Source: Symsagittifera roscoffensis (taxonomy: Eukaryota; Xenacoelomorpha; Acoela; Convolutidae). Taken from it: a stretch of 64,000 nt of DNA. The DNA is taken from the NCBI RefSeq assembly GCF_963678635.1, contig NC_087062.1:81012751-81076750 (forward strand). The letters are read 5' to 3'. Below, in pieces: positions 56,611 through 64,000 of the stretch; position 1 is the stretch's first letter, and every line of letters begins with the position of its first letter. The position numbers were made by a program, and so were the translations under genes. The notes beneath the pieces are model-generated. The model was not told the DNA's origin and did no database searches. It saw only the letters and a list, made by a program, of their open reading frames with translations.

Positions 56611-59600
56611 GCATGTTGTGTGCATGTATACACAGGGGCGGATATAGGATTTTCTCGAGGGGGGTTTCAAAAAATTTGTCGACCTTAAATTTTTTAGCTC
56701 ACCAAACTGATTTTCTGATTTCTCCCAAATCACTATAAAAACCCCATTTGGGCCAAACTTTCTGCACCGCATGCAACTTTTTGAAAAAAAGGCCAAAAAA
56801 GGCGTTTTTAGGCACTTTTTGAAAAATTTTGACCAAAAAATCGCGTTTTTTCGGCGAGTGCTCCCCCTCAAACTTAGCATATTTTGGCGTCGAAGGCGCT
56901 TTTTGAAAATTTTTAAGGTATGTCAGCCAACAAGATATCTCAAAATAGTACAACGGGGCAATGTGCCCTTTGGGTCGGCAGGGCGTCGAATCCCTGAAAG
57001 TAGGGCCTATGTTCCCCGGCCTCCTAAATCCGCTGAAGTGTATACAGGAGAGAATTTAGGAAGATGATGAAAAATAATTTTTTTACGAAACCTTCCTAAA
57101 AGTGCCCAAAAACAAACCTTGTGAGTTTTTCCAAAAAAACTTCGTAAATACGCCCGCTAAACCTTCCAAATCATGCCCAAGAAAAAACTTTACAAAAGGT
57201 ACCCAAAACGAAACGTTTCAAAATGTGCCCAAAAAAGTTTCAAAATGTGCCTCAAATGTACGCTTTCAAATTGTAAACAAAACTAAAATTTTCAAAGTGT
57301 GTTCGAAAAAACTTAGCAAAATGTGGTCAGAAAAAAACCTTCCAAAATCAGCTAATTTTTTTTCAAATTGTGCCAAGAAAGAAACATTCCAAAGTCTGCC
57401 CAAAAAAAACCTTCCAAATGTGCCAATAAAATTTTTAAAACGAATTCAAAGTGAAACGTTTCAAAATATGCCCAAAAAAACCTTTCAAAATGTTGCCAAA
57501 ATGAATTTTCTAAAATAGGCTCAAAGAGTAGTTTTTTCAAATGTGCTCACAAAAAAATCTTCCAAACTGTACCAAAAAAAAACGTTTCAAAATGTTTCCA
57601 AAAAGAAAGCTTACAAAAATTACCCAGGAGAAACCTTGCAAAATATGCAAAAAATCAAACGTACCAAATTGTGTCCAAAATAAGCCTTTTAATTGTGCAC
57701 AAAAAAGTTCAAAAAATGCCTCAGAAGAAAGATTGTTTGTTGTACTAAGAAAAAAAACCTTTCAAAATGTTTCGAAATTATTTTTGAAAATGTATTCAAA
57801 AGGAACTTTCCAAATTGCAGCCCAACTAAAACCTTGCAAAACGTGCTAAAAAAAACATTTCAAAATGTATTCGAAATGAAACATTTCAAAAAAATATCCC
57901 TAAACGAAATCTTTCGAATCCTCTTGTTTCTTCCGGCTAAAACAAATTTCCAAAACAACAAAAAATTGCATGTTGTGTGCATGTATGCACAGGTGCGGAT
58001 ATAGGTTTTTCTCGAGGGGGGTTTCAAAAAGTTTGTCGACTTTTAATTTTTTTAGCTCACCAAATTGATTTACCGATTTCTTCCAAATCATTATAAAAAA
58101 AACCCCATTTGACCCAAACTTTCTGCACCGCTCGCAAATTTTTGAAAAAAAAAGGCAAAAAAGGCGTTTTTAGGCACTTTTTGGACAACTCTGATAAAAA
58201 AATTGCGTCTTTTCGGCTCGTGCTCCCCCTCAAAATTGGTATATTTTGGCATCGAAGGCGCTTTTTGAAAATATTTAGGGTAAGTCAGCCAAAAGGATAT
58301 CTCAAAATAGTACAAAGGGGCGATGTGCCCTTTGGGTCGGCATGGTTTCGAAACCCTGAAAATAGGGCGCCCGTCTCCCGCCCCCCCTAAATCCGCTGGT
58401 GTGTATACAGGAGTGAATTTAGGAAGATGATGAGAAATCATTTTTATAACGAAACCTTCCAAAATGTGCCCAAAACAGACCTTCTGAAATTTTCAAAAAA
58501 AACTTCGTAAATACGATCGCAAAAGCTTCCAAAACATGCCCATGACAAATTTTTACAAATTTTACCCAAAACGATACGTTTCAAAATTTGCCCAAAAAAA
58601 ATTTCAAAATGTGCCCCAAATGGACGCTTTCAAATTAAAAACAAAAAAAAATTTCCAAAGTGTGTTCAAAAAACTTCGCAAAAAGTGCTCAGAAAAACCT
58701 TCCAAAATCAGCTCATTTTTTTTTTCAAATTCTACCTAAAAGAAACCTTCCAAATGTGTTAAAAATCCTTCTGAAATGAATTCAAAACGGAACGTTTCAA
58801 AATATGCCCAAAAAACCTTTTCAAAAGGTTGCCAAAATAAATTTTCGAAAATATGCTCAAAAGTAGTCTTTTAAAATGTGCTCTTAAGGAAATTTTCCAA
58901 AATGTACCGAAAAAAAAACGTTCCATAATGTTTCTGAAAAGAAAACTTACAAAAAATACCCGGAAGAAAACAAAATCAAACGTACCAAAATGTGTCCAAA
59001 CTAAACCTTTCAATTGTGCTCAAAAAAACTTCAAAATTTGCCCTAAAAGAAAAATTTTTTGTTGTACTATGAAAAAAAAAACGTTTCAAACTGTTTCCAA
59101 AATAACTTTCAAAAAGTACCCCAAAGAAACTTTCCAAATTGCCCTCCAAACGAAACCTTGCAAAACGTGCCAAAAAAAATGTTTCAAAATGTATTCGAAA
59201 TGAAACATTTCTGAATATCCCTAAACGAAACCTGTCGAATCTTCCTGTTTCTTCCGGCTGAAACATATTTTCAAAACAACCAAAATTGCATGTTGTTTGC
59301 ATGTATGCACAGAGCGGATATAGGATTTTCTCGAGGTGGGCTTTCAAAAAGTTTGTCAACTTTTAATTTTTTTAGCTCACCAAATTGATTTCCTGATTTC
59401 TTCCAAATCATTAAAAAAAACCCATTTGACCCAAATTTTCTGCACCGCATGCAAATTTTTGAAAAAAAGCCAACAAGGGCGTTTTTAGGCACTTTTTGGA
59501 CAATTCTGACCAATAAAACGCGTTTTTTTGGCGCGTGCTCCCCCTGAAAATTAGCATATTTTGGCGTCGAAGGCGCTTTTTGGAAGTTTTTAAGGTAAGT

Positions 59601-62600
59601 CAGCCAAAAGGATATCTCAAAACAGTACAAAGGGGCGATGTGCCCTTCGACTCGGCAGGGTTTCGAATCCCTGAAAATAGGGCGCCCGTCCCCCGCCCCC
59701 TCCTCCTAAATACTCTGGTGTGTATGCAGGAGTGAACTTAGGAAGATGATGAGAAATCATTTATATAACGAAACCTTCCAAAATGTGCCCAAAACAAACC
59801 TTCTGAAATTTTCCTAAAAAAACTTCGTAAATACGATCGCAAAAACTTCCAAAACATGCCCAAGAAAAATTTTTACAAATTTTACCCAAAACGAAACGTT
59901 TCAAATGTGCCCAAAAAAAAATTCAAAATGTGCCCCAAATGGACGCTTTCAAAATAAAAACAAAAATAAAATTTCCAAAGTGTGTTCAAAAAACTTCGCA
60001 AAAAGTGCTCAGAAAAACCTAACAAAATCAGCTCATTTTTTTTTCAAATTCTACCTAAAAGAAACCTTCCAAATGTGTTAAAAATCCTTTTGAAATGAAT
60101 TCAAAACGGAACGTTTCAAAATATGCCCAAAAACCTTTTCAAAAGGTTGCCAAAATAAATTTTCGAAAATATGCTCAAAAGTAGTCTTTTCAAATGTGCT
60201 CTTAAGGAAATTTTCCAAAATGTACCGAAAAAAAAAACGTTCCATAATGTTTCTGAAAAGAAAGCTTACAAAAGGTACCCGGAAGAAAACAAAATCAAAC
60301 GTACCAAAATGTGTCCAAAATAAACCTTTCAATTGTGCTCAAAAAAACTTCAAAATTTGCCCTAAAAGAAAGATTTTTTGTTGTACTATGAAAAAAAAAC
60401 GTTTCAGATTGTTTCCAAAATAACTTTCAAAAAGTACCCAAAAGAAACTTTCCAAATTGCCCCCCAAACGAAACCTTGCAAAACGTGCCAAAAAAATGTT
60501 TCAAAATATATTCGAAATGAAACATTTCAAAATATCCCTAAACGAAACCTGTCGAATCTTCTTGTTTCTTCCGGCTGAAACATATTTTCAAAACAACCAA
60601 AATTGCATGTTGTTTGCATGTATGCACAGAGCGGATATAGGATTTTCTCGAGGTGGGCTTTCAAAAAAATTGTCGACTTTTAATTTTTTTAGCTCACCAA
60701 ATTGATTTCCTGATTTCTTCCAAATCATTAAAAAAACCCCATTTGACCCAAATTTTCTGCACCGCATGCAAATTTTTGAAAAAAAGCCAACAAAGGCGTT
60801 TTTAGGCACTTTTTGGACAATTCTGACCAATAAATCGCGTTTTTTTGGCGCGTGCTCCCCCTAAAAATTAGCATATTTTGGCGTCGAAGGCGCTTTTTGG
60901 AAGTTTTTAAGGTAAGTCAGCTAAAAGGATATCTCAAAATAGTACAAAGGGGCGATGTGCCCTTCGACTCGGCAGGGTTTCGAATCCCTGAAAATAGGGC
61001 GCCCGTCCCCCGCCCCCTCCTCCTAAATCCTCTGGTGTGTATACAGGAGTGAACTTAGGAAGATGATGAAAAATCGTTTTTATAACGAAACCTTCCAGAA
61101 TGTGGCCAAAAACAAACCTTCCAAAATTTTCCAAAAAAAAATTTCGTAAATACGATCGCAAAAACTTTTAAAACATGCCCAAGAAAAAACTTTACAAAAT
61201 GTACTCAAAACGAAACGTTTCAAAATGTGCCCAAAAAAAGGAAATTTCAAATGTGCCTCAAATGGACGCTTTCAAAGTAAGAAAAAAAAATTTCCAAAGT
61301 GTGTTCAAAAAAACTTTGCAAAATGTGCTCAGAAAAAATCTGCCGAAATCAGCTCGGTTTTTTTCAAATTCTTTCCAAAAGAAACCTTCCAAATGTGCTG
61401 AAAATTTTTTTGAAATGACTTCAAAAAGAAACGTTTGAAAATATGCCCAAAAACCTTACAAAAGGTTGCCAAAATAAATTTTCCAAAATATGCTCAAAAA
61501 GTAGTTTTTTCAAATGTGCTCTTAAGAAAATCTTTCAAAATCTACCAAAAAAACGTTTCATAATGTTTCCAAAAAGAAAGCTTACAAAAAACACCCAGAA
61601 GAAACCTTGCAAAATATGCCAAAAATCAAACGTACCAAATTGTGTCCAAGATAAACCTTTCAATTGTGCTCAAAAAAACTTCAAAATTTGCCTCAAAAGA
61701 ACATTTTTTCGTTGTACTATGAAAAAAAAAGGTTCAAAATGTTTCCAAAATAACTTTCAAAAAAGACCCAAAAAAAACTTTCCAAATTTCCCCCCAAACA
61801 AAACCTTGCAAAACGTGCCAAAAAAATATTTCAAAATGTATTCAAAATGAAACATTTCGAAATATCCCTAAACGAAACCTTTCGAATCCTCTTGTTTCTT
61901 CCGGCTGAAACATATTTTCAAAACAACCAAAACTGCATGTTGTTTGCATGTATGCACAGAGCGGATATAGGATTTTCTCGAGGTGGGGTTTCAAAAAGTT
62001 TGTCGACTTTTAATTTTTTTAGCTCACCAAATTGATTTCCCGATTTCTTCCGAATCATTATAAAAACCCCATATGACCCAAAGTTTCTGCACTGCTTGCA
62101 ATTTTTTAAAAAAAAAGCCAACAAAGGCGTTTTTAGGCCTTTTTTGGACAACTCTGATAAAAAAATTGCGTCTTTTCGGCTCGTGCTCCCCCTCAAAATT
62201 GGTATAATTTGGCATCGAAGGCGCTTTTTGAAAATCTTTAGGGTAAGTCAGCCAAAAGGATATCTCAAAATAGTACAAAGGGGCGATGTGCCCTTTGGGT
62301 CGGCAGGGTTTCGAATCATTGAAAATAGGGCGCCCGTCAACCGCCCCCCCCCCCTAAATCCGCTGGTGTGTATACAGGAGTGAATTTAGGAAGATGATGA
62401 GAAATCATTTTTATAACGAAACCTTCCAAAATGTTCCCAAAACAAACCTTCTGAAATTTTCCAAAAAAACTCTGTAAATACGATCGCAAAAACTTCCAAA
62501 ACATGCCCAAGAAAAATTTTTACAAATAATACCCAAAACGAAACGTTTCAAAATGTGCCCAAAAAAAATTTCAAAATGCGCCCCAAATGGACGCTTTCAA

Positions 62601-64000
62601 ATTAAAAACAAAAATAAAATTTCCAAAGTGTGTTCAAAAAACTTCGCAAAAAGTGCTCAGAAAAACCTTCCAAAATCAGCTCATTTTTTTTTCAAATTCT
62701 ACCTAAAAGAAACCTTCCAAATGTGTTAAAAATCCTTTTGAAATGAATTCGAAACGGAACGTTTCAAAATATGCCCAAAAAACTTTTTCAAAAGGTTGCC
62801 CAAATAAATTTTCGAAAATATGCTCAAAAGTAGTCTTTTCAAATGTGCTCTTAAGGATATTTTCCAAAATGTACCGAAAAAAAACGTTTCATAATGTTTC
62901 TGAAAAGAAAGCTTACAAAAAAAACCCGGAAGAAAACAAAATCAAACGTACCAAAATGTGTCCAAAATAAACCTTACAATTGTGCTCAAAAAAACTTCAA
63001 AATTTGCCTCAAAAGAAAGATTTTTTGTTGTACTATGAAAAAAAAACGTTTCAAATTGTTTCCAAAATAACTTTCAAAAAAGACCCAAAAAAAACTTTCC
63101 AAATTTCCCCCCAAACAAAACCTTGCAAAACGTGCCAAAAAAATATTTCAAAATGTATTCAAAATGAAACATTTCGAAATATCCCTAAACGAAACCTTTC
63201 GAATCCTCTTGTTTCTTCCGGCTGAAACATATTTTCAAAACAACCAAAACTGCATGTTGTTTGCATGTATGCACAGAGCGGATATAGGATTTTCTCGAGG
63301 TGGGGTTTCAAAAAGTTTGTCGACTTTTAATTTTTTTAGCTCACCAAATTGATATCCCGATTTCTTCCGAATCATTATAAAAACCACATATGACCCAAAG
63401 TTTCTGCACTGCTTGCAATTTTTAAAAAAAAAGCCAACAAAGGCGTTTTTAGGCACTTTTTGGACAACTCTGATAAAAAAAATTGCGTCTTTTGGGCTCG
63501 TGCTCCCCCTCAAAATTGGTATATTTTGGCATCGATGGCGCTTTTTGAAAATATTTAGGGTAAGTCAGCCAAAAGGATATCTCAAAATAGTACAAAGGGG
63601 CGATGTGCCCTTTGGTCGGCAGGGTTTCGAATCATTGAAAATAGGGCGCCCGGCAACCGCCCCCCCCCTAAATCCGCTGGTGTGTATACAGGAGTGAATT
63701 TAGGAAGATGATGAGAAATCATTTTTATAACGAAACCTTCCAAAATGTGCCCAAAACAAACCTTCTGAAATTTTCCAAAAAAACTCTGTAAATACGATCG
63801 CAAAAACTTCCAAAACATGCCCAAGAAAAATTTTTACAAATAATACCCAAAACGAAACGTTTCAAAATGTGCCCAAAAAAAAATTCAAAATGCGCCCCAA
63901 ATGGACGCTTTCAAATTAAAAACAAAAATAAAATTTCCAAAGTGTGTTCAAAAAACTTCGCAAAAAGTGCTCAGAAAAACCTTCCAAAATCAGCTCATTT
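56611..64000. repeat. Higher-order satellite array, unit about 1.32 kb, running off the window
   Basis: GCATGTTGT(G/T)TGCATGTAT recurs at 56611, 57968, 59288, 60605, 61935 and 63252, spacings of 1357, 1320, 1317, 1330 and 1317. Each unit is a 0.41-kb hAT-like element plus about 0.9 kb of degenerate 30-base repeats built on AAACCTTCCAAAATGTGCCC. Later units are more alike than the first, as expected for an array edge. The many overlapping open frames here are repeat shadows, not genes. Confidence 0.95.
56633..57038. mobile_element. Captured hAT-like element in the first satellite unit
   Basis: Starts CAGGGGCGGATATAGG and ends TAAATCCGCTGAAG. Flanked by the exact 8-base duplication TGTATACA (56625-56632 and 57039-57046). 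The same element at the same position recurs in every later unit, so insertion preceded amplification. Confidence 0.85.

Noticed and set aside
57102-63824. Many Lys/Asn/Phe-rich frames on both strands
   Set aside because: Satellite subrepeats near 30 bp produce periodic pseudo-proteins; frames shift between units, as expected without selection.

Overview
The window is a piece of an AT-rich invertebrate animal genome. The evidence is spliced genes with canonical GT-AG and some GC-AG introns, introns from about 80 bp to about 20 kb, animal-type protein families (a three-SH3 sorbin/vinexin-like adaptor, a protein kinase A catalytic subunit, a rhodopsin-class receptor) and very dense short DNA transposons. 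I cannot name the species. Only three genes are supported; almost every other open frame is chance or repeat-derived.

Minus strand, about 114-43139 (possibly from 45659): one giant gene. Its exons join in consistent reading phase with a single break, before the last exon. The product is about 2,200 residues: a long, charged, mostly disordered N-terminal part including one 3.4-kb exon, then three C-terminal SH3 domains with the spacing and sequence character of the CAP/ponsin-ArgBP2-vinexin (SORBS) family, adaptors that link actin and adhesion sites. A second possible first exon lies at 37203-37479.

Plus strand, about 32708-36650: a protein kinase A catalytic subunit gene nested antisense inside a 20-kb intron of the giant gene. 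Its kinase core is complete. It carries an unusual N-terminal extension of about 250 residues made of Lys/Arg-Ser-Pro repeats, two introns with the same non-canonical GC donor, a tRNA-derived SINE in one intron and a MITE-like hairpin at one splice junction.

Minus strand, 55463-56245: the last exon (TM5 to TM7) of a class A G-protein-coupled receptor, directly beside a satellite array. The upstream exons are not visible.

Repeats dominate the rest: a decayed LINE (4.5-5.5 kb); two families of hAT-like miniature elements with readable 8-bp target duplications; larger inverted-terminal-repeat elements (15.06-15.79 and 29.91-30.81 kb); a long inverted duplication (21.4-25.0 kb against 50.95-53.79 kb) interrupted in one arm by a TTTA-rich insertion; an 820-bp tandem duplication (48.1-49.7 kb); and a higher-order satellite of about 1.32 kb per unit, from 56.6 kb past the end of the window, that has amplified a captured hAT-like element together with its target duplication.

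All calls are by eye from the sequence. Exon joins rest on splice-site sequence, frame and phase, not on transcripts.
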